DNA of 42,966 nt, taken from the NCBI GenBank assembly GCA_001970955.1, contig MPUH01000619.1, positions 1 to 42,966 on the forward strand. The letters are read 5' to 3'. This document shows positions 9,894-19,337 of this stretch, piece by piece. Under the pieces are notes generated by a model that saw only the letters and a list, made by a program, of their open reading frames with translations, did no database searches and was not told where the DNA came from. Each line of letters opens with the position of its first letter. Within the stretch, counting starts at the first letter, position 1. The position numbers were made by a program, and so were the translations under genes. This DNA comes from Stentor coeruleus (taxonomy: Eukaryota > Ciliophora > Heterotrichea > Heterotrichida > Stentoridae).

Positions 9894-11564
9894 ATGTCAG
9901 GACCACAGTATTGCGCTGAGGAGATAATTTTGTCTATAACTGAAAAAAAATCAATCCCAGAGTCTACAGTATCTGAATATATCGACTATTTTGAAGAAAT
10001 TATTTATTCTGATAGATCGAATATCGAATCCCTAATAGGCCTTGGTGGAAGTCTTTTGCTAAAGTCCGATTATGCAAGGGCTTCTAAGGTATTAGACTCT
10101 GGATTAAAACACTCAAGTTCAAATCCACTTCTTTGGTTGGCAATTGGCCTTCATCGAATGCTTATTGGCGATTTCCAATCTTCAATCGGATGCTTCAATA
10201 CAGTCTTTGAGAACCACCCAAATGATTTAGTCAAAGAAGCTGCCCAATTAAGCCTTTTAGAAGCATTTGTAGAAAAAGAAGAATATACAAAACTTATCGA
10301 CCATGCTGAGCAGTTTTTTATGAATATCAGTGAACAGAATTCACAAAAACTTAAATGTTATATTGCATTTAGTTACGAAAAACTTGGGAATATTAAAAAT
10401 GCAATTACAGTTTATCGGCAGATTTCTAAAGGGGATAATGCTCAAGCTAAAGCCTGTAAAGCTAGAGGGTATTTACTTTGCAAAAAATACGAAAAGGCGT
10501 TAAATTGCTTAAAAACTTTGGCTTTATCAATGAAAAAAAATACTCAAGGCTGGCTTGATACTAATTATTTGCTTTCAGAAACATTTTTAGCTGTTGGGGA
10601 TCTTAAAGAATGTGTGAGTATCTTAAAAGAAATTTTAATTGAGAATCAGAATCTTGATTGTTATTTATGCAGTCTTGGAATTGCCTGTAGTAAATTCACA
10701 AGTGTCTATGAAGGATTTGTGTTTTTACTTAAATCTCTTAAATTAAATCCACGACGAAGCGAAACTTGGTTTAACATGGCCGTAGCTTATAAAAAAACTA
10801 ATCAAAACGATTTTAGAAATGCTTTAGAAAGATCTAAAAAAACAGATACATCAAAAATACTACCTGATGATGTGAATAGTGATACAGAAATGATATTCCC
10901 AGTACTGAATCTTGCTCATTTCGAAAACTATGATATTAATGAAGAAAAACATCCTGATAATATTTTTAACTCAAGAGAAAATGTTAAAGATAATTTAAAG
11001 GTAAAGATAAAAATTGAAGAAAAAAATTTAGCAACTCAAAAAAATACCAATAAAATGGTAAATGAGCAGTTCTGTGATAATCAAAGCATGCTAAGCAAAC
11101 GAGATCAAAAAGTAGCCACATCATCTAAAGAGCTTTTCCAAAACCAAATGAGAAATTTACCTAAAACTTTTCCTAAAGATAAAGATCTTCTTAAAGCTTC
11201 AAAATTTAATAAATCAAGGGATGAAAAAGCTAAAGGAAAATCAAAGAAAAAACTTAAAAAACATCGAAAAACATCGGATGCTGAATCTGAAGAGTCATCA
11301 AGTTCAAGTTCAAACTCATCATCTAGATCAAGTTCTTCAAGTGAAGAGAAAAGTATAAAAAATGTAGACTATCCATCAATGCCTCCAGTTCCCCCTGGGT
11401 TTAATAAAAATATGTTTGAGTTTTTGCAGACTTATAGCTTTTTTGTCTCAGTTCAGAAGCAGATGAAAGAAAAAGAGGTTAATATGGATATGATTACTCA
11501 AAGCCTACCAAAGAAAAGAAAGGGATCTTCTAAATCTCATGGTTCGAAGAGTTTTAAATTTTAA
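9894..11564 (+). CDS. TPR-repeat protein with Ser/Lys-rich tail
   Basis: The protein has 556 residues from the first ATG at 9894 (MSGPQYCAEE); the frame is open further upstream but only from a non-ATG codon. About residues 45-330 are tandem 34-residue helical-hairpin repeats of TPR type, with repeat signatures such as GLGGSLLLKSDYARASKVLD, LWLAIGLHRMLIGDFQSSIG and AFSYEKLGNIKNAITVYRQI, then CKKYEKALNCL and SETWFNMAVAYKKT. The second half is low-complexity: a Lys/Arg-rich run (GKSKKKLKKHRK), an acidic Ser tract near residues 465-490, a Pro-rich PSMPPVPPGF, and a C-terminal PKKRKGSSKSH that resembles a monopartite nuclear signal. TPR domains hold protein complexes together; a nuclear scaffold role is inference. 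The architecture recalls CTR9 or UTX-type TPR proteins, but it is much shorter than CTR9 and lacks a catalytic domain, so I give no symbol. Confidence 0.75.
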   Translation: MSGPQYCAEEIILSITEKKSIPESTVSEYIDYFEEIIYSDRSNIESLIGLGGSLLLKSDYARASKVLDSGLKHSSSNPLLWLAIGLHRMLIGDFQSSIGCFNTVFENHPNDLVKEAAQLSLLEAFVEKEEYTKLIDHAEQFFMNISEQNSQKLKCYIAFSYEKLGNIKNAITVYRQISKGDNAQAKACKARGYLLCKKYEKALNCLKTLALSMKKNTQGWLDTNYLLSETFLAVGDLKECVSILKEILIENQNLDCYLCSLGIACSKFTSVYEGFVFLLKSLKLNPRRSETWFNMAVAYKKTNQNDFRNALERSKKTDTSKILPDDVNSDTEMIFPVLNLAHFENYDINEEKHPDNIFNSRENVKDNLKVKIKIEEKNLATQKNTNKMVNEQFCDNQSMLSKRDQKVATSSKELFQNQMRNLPKTFPKDKDLLKASKFNKSRDEKAKGKSKKKLKKHRKTSDAESEESSSSSSNSSSRSSSSSEEKSIKNVDYPSMPPVPPGFNKNMFEFLQTYSFFVSVQKQMKEKEVNMDMITQSLPKKRKGSSKSHGSKSFKF

Positions 11565-11788
11565 TTTGAATGGCATTTGAATAGGATTTACATATTAGAA
11601 TTTATTTATTATTGTTATTAATTCTATGATTATGAAGATAAGATGTTAAATTACTATATTCTTATTTCTTTTATAATATAATATTTCTTCACAACTACTT
11701 TAAAAAGCATAGGCATAAATTGAATACCTTAGTTATTATGCACATCTCGAAAATATTAAAATACAACATTTAATCATATATAAAAATC

Positions 11789-13255
11789 ATGGAATTCTCC
11801 GAAATCACAGAATTGAGAAGAGTACTAAAATCAGGTTCATCACGTAGAGCCCCTGTATTTCAGAATAGTGTTCCTGAAAAAATGATAGACTATGACACAA
11901 GCTTGCAAGAACAGTTGAGATATTCTCCACCCTGTACAATTCCAACTGAGTTAGGGAATAGTTTACCAGAAGAGATTCAAGACAATCCTCAAATTGTTAT
12001 AAAACCGGTCGAGATACCTGAAAAAGAACTTCATGTTGAAAAAGAAGTAAATTACAAAGAAACTTACTTAGAGTCAATATCAAAAATTTCTAATTTAACA
12101 CAGTCTATAATGGAAGAATCTAACAAACCAATTGACCGTAGACGAAGCAGTGATAAAGCTAACAACTTTATTGACTTAACAATATTCCTTTTCGCAACAA
12201 CAGAGAAAATAAAAATTTCAGTCCCATTGACAACAACAATTGAACAATTAATAGGTCGAATAATAGCATATTATCTAAAATGTGATATGCAAAAAACTCA
12301 TCCTTTACCTAAAGGTCCAACAGTTGAAGCTTATCAAATTTGGCTTGTAGATGAAGAATCTAATTTCCCTGATACAGATTTTACAATAGAAAAAACTAAG
12401 ACTGTTAAAGATTTAGATACTGATAAATTGGCATTTTGTGCAGTGTCAGGATGTGGGTTTAATAAAAATATTTCAGTCCTTGGACAAAGTACAGTACTTC
12501 AAGGTGTCCCATTGAAAATATTCTATGAAGATACTTGGATTGTTATAGGATTAGATAATAAAGGCACTTTAAGAGATGCTTTAGTGGCAATTGGAGTTAA
12601 ATTTCCACAGTTTGGGTATATGAATCCTAATGAATTTGAGTTCAGAATTGAAGTTTCTGTAGAAGATACTATAGATAAAGAAGAATGCATTTTAGATATA
12701 GACTTTCCTATTGACTCACTTACAGGTGAAGATCTTAGGTTATATAAAAAAATTTATAAGGATACTCCTGCAGATTATCAAGGAATCAAAAAGGAAATAC
12801 CTATAATTCGTGATGATGACGAAGTTCGCTATGATCCTACAAGGTTTAATATGTCCAGAGCTCAAGCTTGTGCATATAAAGAATATGAAGTTATAAAAAT
12901 CAACCACAAAAATAAAAGACAAAAAAGAATACTTGGCATAAATCAATTAAGATTATTTAATATGACTGTCAAACAAGCAAAAAAAGCTGTTAAAGAAAAA
13001 GCTGTCAATGAGCAGTCGAAAAAACTATTCAAAACAAAAATCGCATCTTTTTTCAAATCAATAACCCAGCATCCTGAAATCCCAATTTCTAACATACAGA
13101 ATGTATATCAAGATTCAAAAAACCTATCATTTTTCTACTTGGAATATACAGAAAATAACATAAAAAAGAAAAAAGTTTACGAAACTGAAAAATCATCAGT
13201 CAGCGCAGAAATTGTAGCGAAAATCAGCAAGCTTGTGACCCTTGTAAGCTCTTAG
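11789..13255 (+). CDS. SIN1/Avo1-like TORC2 subunit
   Basis: The 488-residue protein has the three-part order of SIN1 (MAPKAP1/Avo1). A CRIM-like ubiquitin fold at about 128-220 contains IKISVPLTTTIEQLIGRIIA, VEAYQIWLVDEESNFPDTDF and a KLAFCAV end, which parallels the animal block ending in DTDFPPLD...ALVE. An RBD-like ubiquitin fold follows at about 239-322. A SIN1-type PH domain spans about 363-485 (AYKEYEVIKINHKNKRQKRI, then KNLSFFYLEYTENNIKKKKV and an amphipathic helix SAEIVAKISKLVTL). In opisthokonts SIN1 tethers TORC2 to membrane and recruits AGC-kinase substrates through CRIM. The first 125 residues are acidic and disordered, with RRRSS at 117-121. The start is an ATG close after upstream stops, and the stop is TAG. 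It lies 224 nt after the TPR gene on the same strand. The call rests on CRIM and PH patterns, not on a search. Confidence 0.7.
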   Translation: MEFSEITELRRVLKSGSSRRAPVFQNSVPEKMIDYDTSLQEQLRYSPPCTIPTELGNSLPEEIQDNPQIVIKPVEIPEKELHVEKEVNYKETYLESISKISNLTQSIMEESNKPIDRRRSSDKANNFIDLTIFLFATTEKIKISVPLTTTIEQLIGRIIAYYLKCDMQKTHPLPKGPTVEAYQIWLVDEESNFPDTDFTIEKTKTVKDLDTDKLAFCAVSGCGFNKNISVLGQSTVLQGVPLKIFYEDTWIVIGLDNKGTLRDALVAIGVKFPQFGYMNPNEFEFRIEVSVEDTIDKEECILDIDFPIDSLTGEDLRLYKKIYKDTPADYQGIKKEIPIIRDDDEVRYDPTRFNMSRAQACAYKEYEVIKINHKNKRQKRILGINQLRLFNMTVKQAKKAVKEKAVNEQSKKLFKTKIASFFKSITQHPEIPISNIQNVYQDSKNLSFFYLEYTENNIKKKKVYETEKSSVSAEIVAKISKLVTLVSS

Positions 13256-13346
13256 TTTAGGATATTTTAAGGTAATTTAAATTTCTTGTTATAATTAGCA
13301 TATTCAATACAAACTCACATATTTATATTTATCAATATTAACTTAA

Positions 13347-14375
13347 TTACAACGTTGATATTTTTTTCAATAGAAACCCATCAGACGTGAGCTCAATTCC
13401 AATAAGTTTACCAGGTAAAAGACTATGAAAAGCATTCCATTTTAAAGTATCAGGATTATTGTCAATAATCCCAAGCATATGATCACATATTTCAGTATTC
13501 TGTATTTGTAAACTTATCGTTCTAATTGATTTCTCATCGAATTCTAATGAACAATAAACCTCATCAGCCGTGCTAATCCTAAACATATTTTCAATCTTTT
13601 TACTTACAGGGGCTCCATAGTCTTCAAAAAGAGAAAAGCCTCTATCAATATTTTGGTTCTTCACACCATCAAATATATAAAAAGTTAGAAACCTCGCTTT
13701 GGATACTACTGAAAAACTACAAGATATTGGTATAGGCTGATTGTTTAAATTGGCCCAATTAGATATATTTGATGCTTCAGTACAATTCATAAGGAAAGAA
13801 GCCATTTGTTTTCGGTCCATAGGTTTTTCTACACCAATACCAAAGTCGATTTCATCACCTAGTTTTAAATAAAAATATATAGTCAATGGGCAGAGACTGA
13901 CTAAAAAGTTTTCTTTGTCTTGATAGCTTGTATAATCGAATTGTTTATTAGTATATGGGATGATTTTTGTATAGAAACTTTTAATCATATTGAAATTCCT
14001 TAATCCATCAAGTTCATGTTTGATTGTTAAAGTGTCTCCATGAGAATTTAGTGAGACCATTGTTTTGAGATCTTCTGTGAGGATTGAAGACTCTTCCATA
14101 ACTCTGTATACTTCATTAACCCAAATCTCGGAGATTTTTACTATTTCATTGAAATTCGGCAAGTCCCTTAAGGTTATTTTTATCACAGACTTCAATAAAT
14201 AAAATTTCCTAACTGACTCAGTGTTTTTTTCTTTTTCTTTCCGCTGTAAGGAATTTATGGATAAATTGGTGGATTTTTCGGAAACTGGAAAGTTAATATC
14301 GGTAAACTTACCTCCTAATGGCTGTGATAAAATTAACTCTGATGAATCTGCGCACATACTACTTTGACAACCCAT
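13347..14375 (-). CDS. Putatively N-myristoylated hypothetical protein
   Basis: The 342-residue protein starts MGCQSSMC, a textbook acylation context: Gly2 for myristoylation, Ser5/Ser6 in the favoured position, and Cys3/Cys8 available for palmitoylation. It is therefore probably attached to a membrane (inference). Residues 15-55 are polar and Lys/Glu-rich. The rest alternates hydrophobic strands and loops without membrane helices and looks globular (for example IPISCSFSVVSKARFLTFYI, and a C-terminal GKLIGIELTSDGFLLKK). I do not recognise a family. The gene is convergent with the SIN1-like gene, only about 90 nt separating the two stop codons. ATG start, TAA stop. Confidence 0.65.
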   Translation of the reverse strand: MGCQSSMCADSSELILSQPLGGKFTDINFPVSEKSTNLSINSLQRKEKEKNTESVRKFYLLKSVIKITLRDLPNFNEIVKISEIWVNEVYRVMEESSILTEDLKTMVSLNSHGDTLTIKHELDGLRNFNMIKSFYTKIIPYTNKQFDYTSYQDKENFLVSLCPLTIYFYLKLGDEIDFGIGVEKPMDRKQMASFLMNCTEASNISNWANLNNQPIPISCSFSVVSKARFLTFYIFDGVKNQNIDRGFSLFEDYGAPVSKKIENMFRISTADEVYCSLEFDEKSIRTISLQIQNTEICDHMLGIIDNNPDTLKWNAFHSLLPGKLIGIELTSDGFLLKKISTL

Positions 14376-15391
14376 TTATTAATTACATAATAAAGGTTGT
14401 ATTTGATTTCTGAAAAAGTTTGAGATTTTAGATTTAAGTGTTTAAATGTTTCAGTTTGTGGGTTTTGAATTTTTTAATTTTCTTTTAATTGTACTGGCAT
14501 GAGGAAGTTATAGAAACTTTTGAAAAATTATGCAATGAAGCTAGAAAGACAAAATTTTATAGATTGTTGAATTAGAAAAAATATTAACAGTTGAAGATAT
14601 TATGGTTTATTGTTAATTGTATCATTGTTTCTTTTAAAAATAATTTGGAAGTCGGAGAATATTTAGAAATAGAAGATTTTCTTAAGAATGTAGAGTTTAT
14701 GCAGCTGAAATCGCCAATGTTGCTATAATAAAGTTAGATTTAATTGAAAAAAAGAGATTTTCATGAAGAAAAAAGAATAAAGAGCAAACACCTTTAGTCC
14801 TATTAGCTGAAAGGAATTAGACTCTTTGGAAAATCTTAGGATATTCTACTGACAATTAACTTGGCTTAATGAAAGAGTTGTTGAAAAAAACAAAAAAGAA
14901 GAAAGATCTAAGCATAAGCATGATTAAATCGAAGATAACTAATTTTCAGTTATATTAAAAGATATAATTATAAAAGCGAGAAAAACAGAGAATTAATATA
15001 TTCATAATGATTGATAGTATCACCAAAGCCTTTTTAGATTATCTAAAAGGGTGACTATATAATCACTTTACTTATATTATGTACACTTAATTCATGGTTT
15101 CTTAAATCTAAAAAAATTTACAAACCTAATACAAATATGAAAATATTATCTGCTGTTTTCTATGCCATACAAAAATTCTCCACAAACAACTTCCTATATC
15201 CGCTAAAAAACTATCTTTAATAATTTCTTAAATACTAATCCTATCAAAATCTTTCCATGCATTTTATCTAAAGAGTATTGCACAATTTCCAGTATCATCT
15301 AATATCTCCAACAACATTCATTATTTCAAAATTTCCCTTTATACACAAAATTTTAAAGCCCTAAGGCAAATAAACCTCTATTAATCACTAA
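14376..15391. other. Intergenic region with a possible protein-kinase relic
   Basis: No intact gene. Plus-strand frames at about 14617-14900 contain kinase-like fragments separated by stops and frame changes (listed separately). The rest is AT-rich without visible features. Confidence 0.5.
14617..14900 (+). pseudogene. Possible decayed AGC-type protein kinase fragment
   Basis: One plus-strand frame reads FGSRRIFRNRRFS, stop, ECRVYAAEIANVA. This follows the AGC-kinase helix D/E region (G.LF..L....RFSE...RFYAAEI..A). About 100 nt downstream another frame gives DILLTIN, and a third gives LGLMKELLKKTKKKK, in the order expected for the 'ENILL' and 'DFGL..E' segments. Each fragment is short and interrupted by stops and frameshifts, so this is a relic at best. 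The alternative is chance similarity in AT-rich DNA. Confidence 0.35.
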
Positions 15392-16042
15392 CTAGCAACA
15401 TCCTCCTTCTTTCTTATTCTGAACTACTTTTCCTCCAGCTAATCTAGTACCTCCTTGACTTTGAGGATTAACTGGTCCTGTATTTGAGACAATTTTGCTT
15501 TTAATATTAGCTGTCATTTTAATAAAGCTTTCTTCAACTCCTGTAGCAGTTTTAGCTGAAGTTTCTATATAAGGGATTCCTAAAGAGTCTGCTAATTCTT
15601 TTGCTTCTTCTACGCTCACAACTCTACGATCAGTCAGATCAGTTTTATTCCCAATAAGAAGCTTATTAACATTATCTGATGCATATTTAGTGATTTCATT
15701 CATCCAATTGCCAACATTTAGAAAAGAGTCTTTATTAGTCACGTCAAATACCACAATGATACCATGTGCTCCACGATAATAAGAAGAAGTGATTGTCCGG
15801 AATTTTTCCTGTCCTGCAGTATCCCAGATTTGTAATTTGAAGATCTTGTGATCAATCTCTACAGTTTTGATTTTCTAAATAGACCTTACAAAATCTACTC
15901 CAATTGTTGAAATAAAACTTTCTGTATAAGTATTATCTGAGAATCTTAGAAGGACACTAGACTTGCCAACTCCTGAATCGCCAATCAGAAGAAGTTTGAA
16001 TAAATAATCGCTGCCTTGAAATTACTATTCAGGATTAGCCAT
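15392..16042 (-). CDS. RAB1: Rab1 small GTPase
   Basis: Three exons (16042-16026, 16010-15890, 15874-15392) encode 206 residues once two 15-nt introns are removed; both introns carry in-frame stops if retained. The spliced N-terminus [20 protein letters not shown] is nearly diagnostic for Rab1/Ypt1. P-loop GDSGVGKS at 16-23, switch I with FISTIGVDF at 38-46, WDTAGQEKF at 63-71 (catalytic Gln68), NKTD at 122-125 in place of the usual NKCD, ETSAKT at 150-155, and a C-terminal Cys-Cys (205-206) for double geranylgeranylation. Rab1 controls ER-to-Golgi vesicle tethering and fusion. Length is normal for the family. The long unspliced ORF starts only at the internal MVFD, so ORF calling alone would miss the GTP-binding half. 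Confidence 0.95.
15875..15889 (-). other. 15-nt intron 2 of Rab1
   Basis: The minus strand reads GTAAGGTCTATTTAG and ends in an in-frame TAG. Removal restores the conserved [13 protein letters not shown] segment after switch I. Confidence 0.93.
16011..16025 (-). other. 15-nt intron 1 of Rab1
   Basis: The minus strand reads GTAATTTCAAGGCAG. It splits the Tyr6 codon (TA|C). Without splicing, two consecutive stops follow MANPE; with splicing the sequence becomes MANPEYDYLFK, the Rab1 consensus. Confidence 0.93.
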
Positions 16043-16126
16043 TTTATATTCTAATTTATCATCATTCAAATAAACCCTTTGATATTTTTATAAGATAAAC
16101 CCAATATTTAATAATTACTACAAAAC

Positions 16127-17143
16127 TTAACAATTTACCATTTGTATCTTAGGTTTTTTTCTTTGAGGAGTTCTGCTTAATGAAAGCCTAAATATATAAT
16201 ACAAATGCTTTCTATAAGCAATAGAACAAGGGATTAGCATATAAGGCGAACTTGTAACTTTTACTGTCATGTTCATACTGGATTTAACTTTTTTAGCCCT
16301 ATGAAATTTAAAGCTCTTCATAAAAAAAACAATTTTTTTATTTTTTAGCTTGGGACTTGCATTCTCACAACTAAGATTATGCAACAACTTTTTTGGACTT
16401 TTTCCATATTTTACCAAACTTTGGAATTTTTTGCTTTTCATAGCCTGGGTATCTGATGGACTTTGATAAATTCTCTGTATCATCCTATTAGGCTTATGAT
16501 TCCTAGGAATTTTTTTATAACTCTTACAACCGAAGTTTTGTATCTGAATAGCTTTATTTAAAAACTTTTGCTTATAAAAAAGACCCCTTTGTGATCCTTC
16601 GTTAAAAATTTTCCTTAAATCAGAAAAATACTCTGTAATTCCTAATGACAAGCATGATTCAAAAAAATCTGTATAATCTATTAGATTTTTCCGGCCAAAA
16701 AAAAAAAAATCCCCTAATTGTTCAGGACTAGAAAAATAATCTAGTAATTGGGATAATAAAAAATCAAAGTCTTGAGGTGGAGGCAGCGATGAAAATGATA
16801 TGTTTGTTGGAGTTGCTTCTGAAGTTGTTAGGTTTTTTGTTTGGTTTGTGCTTTGGGATGAGAGTCTTTTAGAGTTTTTTTTGTGTAAAGGGATGAATTT
16901 AGAAAATGAATCAATTTTGTAGCCTATCATGATAGGTGAACGATTTAGAAGGTGCTTTTGGGGTTTTGGAGTTGAGGTTTTTGGAAGTTCTGATAAGAAA
17001 TTGTTGTGGGATTTTGCTGGATGCTTTGAAAATGAGATTTTTATGGCTTTTGGGCTATGTAAAGAGTACCTAAAACGCAGGGCTTGGGTAGGGGTTGAGA
17101 TAAATGCTTGATCTCTGCGCTTACACTGCCTTTTATTAAACAT
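16127..17143 (-). CDS. Basic hypothetical protein
   Basis: This 338-residue, strongly basic protein (many Lys, Arg, Ser, Asn) has an ATG start and TAA stop. It has no membrane segment that looks real and no domain I recognise. The first 110 residues are Ser/Thr/Pro-rich and probably disordered. A central part (about 118-200) with SSLPPPQDFDFLLSQLLDYF and GITEYFSDLRKIFNEGSQRG looks helical and globular. The C-terminal 130 residues are a Lys/Arg-rich mix with SPSDTQAMKSKKFQSLVKYG. It stops 84 nt upstream of the Rab1 start codon, on the same strand. Codon content and length argue for a real gene, but function is unknown. Confidence 0.6.
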   Translation of the reverse strand: MFNKRQCKRRDQAFISTPTQALRFRYSLHSPKAIKISFSKHPAKSHNNFLSELPKTSTPKPQKHLLNRSPIMIGYKIDSFSKFIPLHKKNSKRLSSQSTNQTKNLTTSEATPTNISFSSLPPPQDFDFLLSQLLDYFSSPEQLGDFFFFGRKNLIDYTDFFESCLSLGITEYFSDLRKIFNEGSQRGLFYKQKFLNKAIQIQNFGCKSYKKIPRNHKPNRMIQRIYQSPSDTQAMKSKKFQSLVKYGKSPKKLLHNLSCENASPKLKNKKIVFFMKSFKFHRAKKVKSSMNMTVKVTSSPYMLIPCSIAYRKHLYYIFRLSLSRTPQRKKPKIQMVNC

Positions 17144-17519
17144 ATTCGAGTAATTAATATGGAATAATAACTATGAAATCGTTTTTTGTGATTTTTTTGG
17201 CTTTGCTTTTTGATAAAGACTTTTAATGTGATTTTTAAGTTTTTAATGATTAAAATATATGATGGAATTAATGAAACTAGAAGATATTGATATGAGAATC
17301 ATGAAAAGGTATTATACAAATAAACAATTTTATAATGAAAGAAGTTGAATTAGCTTGAGTAATATAAGTACTTTTTCCATCAAGGAAAATTTTAAAATTA
17401 ACACTTTTTGATAGAAAAATAGGGTTATTTATCTTAATAAATCTTACAATTATTTATCATAGAACATCTGCATACATATTATAAAACTAAGCACAGTAAC
17501 TATAACTATGATATAAAGA
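17144..17519. other. Short intergenic region
   Basis: AT-rich sequence between two minus-strand genes (the basic hypothetical protein and the DUSP12-like phosphatase). I see no gene, RNA or repeat. Confidence 0.55.
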
Positions 17520-18314
17520 TTAAACTAAATTTTTAGGCCTTGAAACATAGTTATCGAATTTTGTATACCCATCAACAGCAGACCTATGTATTTGAAAGGC
17601 TGGAGTGACAAATTTACCACATGAGCATTGGCGACCTGCCCAATTATAATCTCCAAGTTTACTAAGACAATACTGACACTCAATTTTACCTGAATTTTGG
17701 TCACAAGGTCCCATCCAATCCATCTTTGTGACAAAAATCGACGTGCAAATTTCATCACTATAGCTTTTTTTCTTATTAAATTTCTTTGAGTTTTGTGACG
17801 TATGTTCTTCTAAATCCTCAACTGTAAAAAGTTCACTTCTACAATTCCTACATGAATATGGTAAAGAAGTGCTAAACTATATAAAAAATACCAAGTCAGA
17901 CTCAAATTTTCTTAGTTGTCTTGAAAAACCTGAATTTGGATCTGCACATGGGCGCTTTGATACTGTCAATGCTAAAGCTTCATCTAATTTTATGTTCATT
18001 GTTTGCATTAGATATGCTACAACTATAGTTGATGAACGGGAAACACCATATAAACAATGAACTAGAACATGACCTTGGGAAAGACCTTGGGTAATAAATT
18101 CGATAGCTTCTTGGAAACTTCCGTAAAGGTTTTCAGATGGCATATCAAGAGCACGGATTCTTTTGTAAGTAAATGAATCAGGAAACTTAGGCTTAAGGTC
18201 GCTAGCAACTGTAAGTATATGCGTAATACCTAAATGGTCAAGCAGGTTTTTATCACAAGCAGCATTGTAATTTCCAAGATACAATCCTGTCACAATTTCA
18301 TCACACTCAGCCAT
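17520..18314 (-). CDS. DUSP12-type dual-specificity phosphatase with C-terminal zinc domain
   Basis: Two exons (18314-17892 and 17876-17520) joined by a 15-nt intron give 259 residues. Residues 5-137 are a dual-specificity phosphatase domain: VTGLYLGNYNAA near the start, general-acid Asp57 in ALDMPSENL, and the HCX5R signature HCLYGVSRS with nucleophile Cys87 and Arg93. After the splice site comes a DUSP12/YVH1-like zinc-binding region: C150-x2-C153, then WMGPCDQNSGKIECQYCLSK, LGDYNWAGRQCSCGKFVTPA and FQIHRSAVD, the conserved C-terminal motif of the family. Yeast Yvh1 and human DUSP12 act in 60S ribosome maturation (Mrt4 release) through the zinc domain, and also in stress responses; the same role here is inference. 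Length is slightly below human DUSP12. ATG start, TAA stop. Confidence 0.9.
17877..17891 (-). other. 15-nt intron in the DUSP12-type phosphatase
   Basis: The minus strand reads GTATTTTTTATATAG and ends in an in-frame TAG. Removing it fuses the phosphatase domain in frame to the Cys-rich zinc region, giving the expected DUSP12 architecture. Confidence 0.92.
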
Positions 18315-19337
18315 ATCTTATATAACTTTCAAATATCTTATAATCAGAGAATTCAATTATCATGATAGTCTTTTTAGGAAAATCTTCTTTTGTATATAAT
18401 AAAACTCATCATATAAAGATTTATCAAGATTTATAATTAATTATTATCAAGTTTAGATACAAGATGCTCATAAACCCTATATACCTCATAAGCTTTTTCC
18501 TCGATTCTATAAATTCTGAAGTGCTTTCATTAAAATATAAAACCAAGATTTTCAGAGTCATTAATCATCAATGAAATATAGTTTAAATTAGCATCCTTAG
18601 TAAAATTTTTAGATTAAAGCTTACCAGTAAGAGCTTAAGCAGTACCTTGGCAAATTATTTTTCTGAGAATTTCCAAGGATTTTATCTGTCTAACTCTATT
18701 TCTCTATAATGATTGTATAAGCTAGTTAATTTAATAAAATTTTTTTTTTTGATATATATTAATTCAAGACCTTCTGGTGCTTTTATTAGCTTGAAACCTC
18801 ATAAATTTGTGTATCATAGTTAAAAAGTCGTCAGTATTCAAAAATTTATCCTCGATGTATATTTTCTTAGCAACCTAAAACCCAATAACTTATTTCTTTT
18901 CCATACCTTACAATACCCTCCAATATATAAATTATCAGTCAGATCATCTAAATTTTATTAAAACTCACTTCAAGTTTATACCCATTTTTGTAATCTCAGT
19001 GTTTTCTTATATATTCTTCATCAGGGGCGACAATCACTAAAATAAAATTCTCAAACATATCCTATAAAGTCAATTCATAAAACCTAACAGCATACTAGTT
19101 TTTAGCTCAGTCTTAAAAATTTAGATTTCTGAAAATACTATTTGAGCCTAGAACTTTGAAGTTTAAGTATTTCATACATTTTCCAATTTTCTGTTGGCAT
19201 TTACTACACCATATTTTATATATCATCAAACTATCCTTTAACTTATTCTATTACATATATTTTAAGTAAATTTCTATATTGAAGCTCAAGCATCGTTAAA
19301 ACACAAACAATATTTAAAGCATATTAAATTCTTGAAA
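18315..19337. other. Intergenic region with weak gene-relic signal
   Basis: No intact gene. Minus-strand frames at about 18770-18970 contain fragments resembling a kinase glycine loop and VAIK-type strand, broken by many stops (see findings). The rest is featureless AT-rich DNA. Confidence 0.45.

Noticed and set aside
17525..17758. 77-codon ORF overlapping the phosphatase 3' end
   Set aside because: It is another frame of the DUSP12-type zinc domain exon; the true frame carries the conserved Cys pattern.
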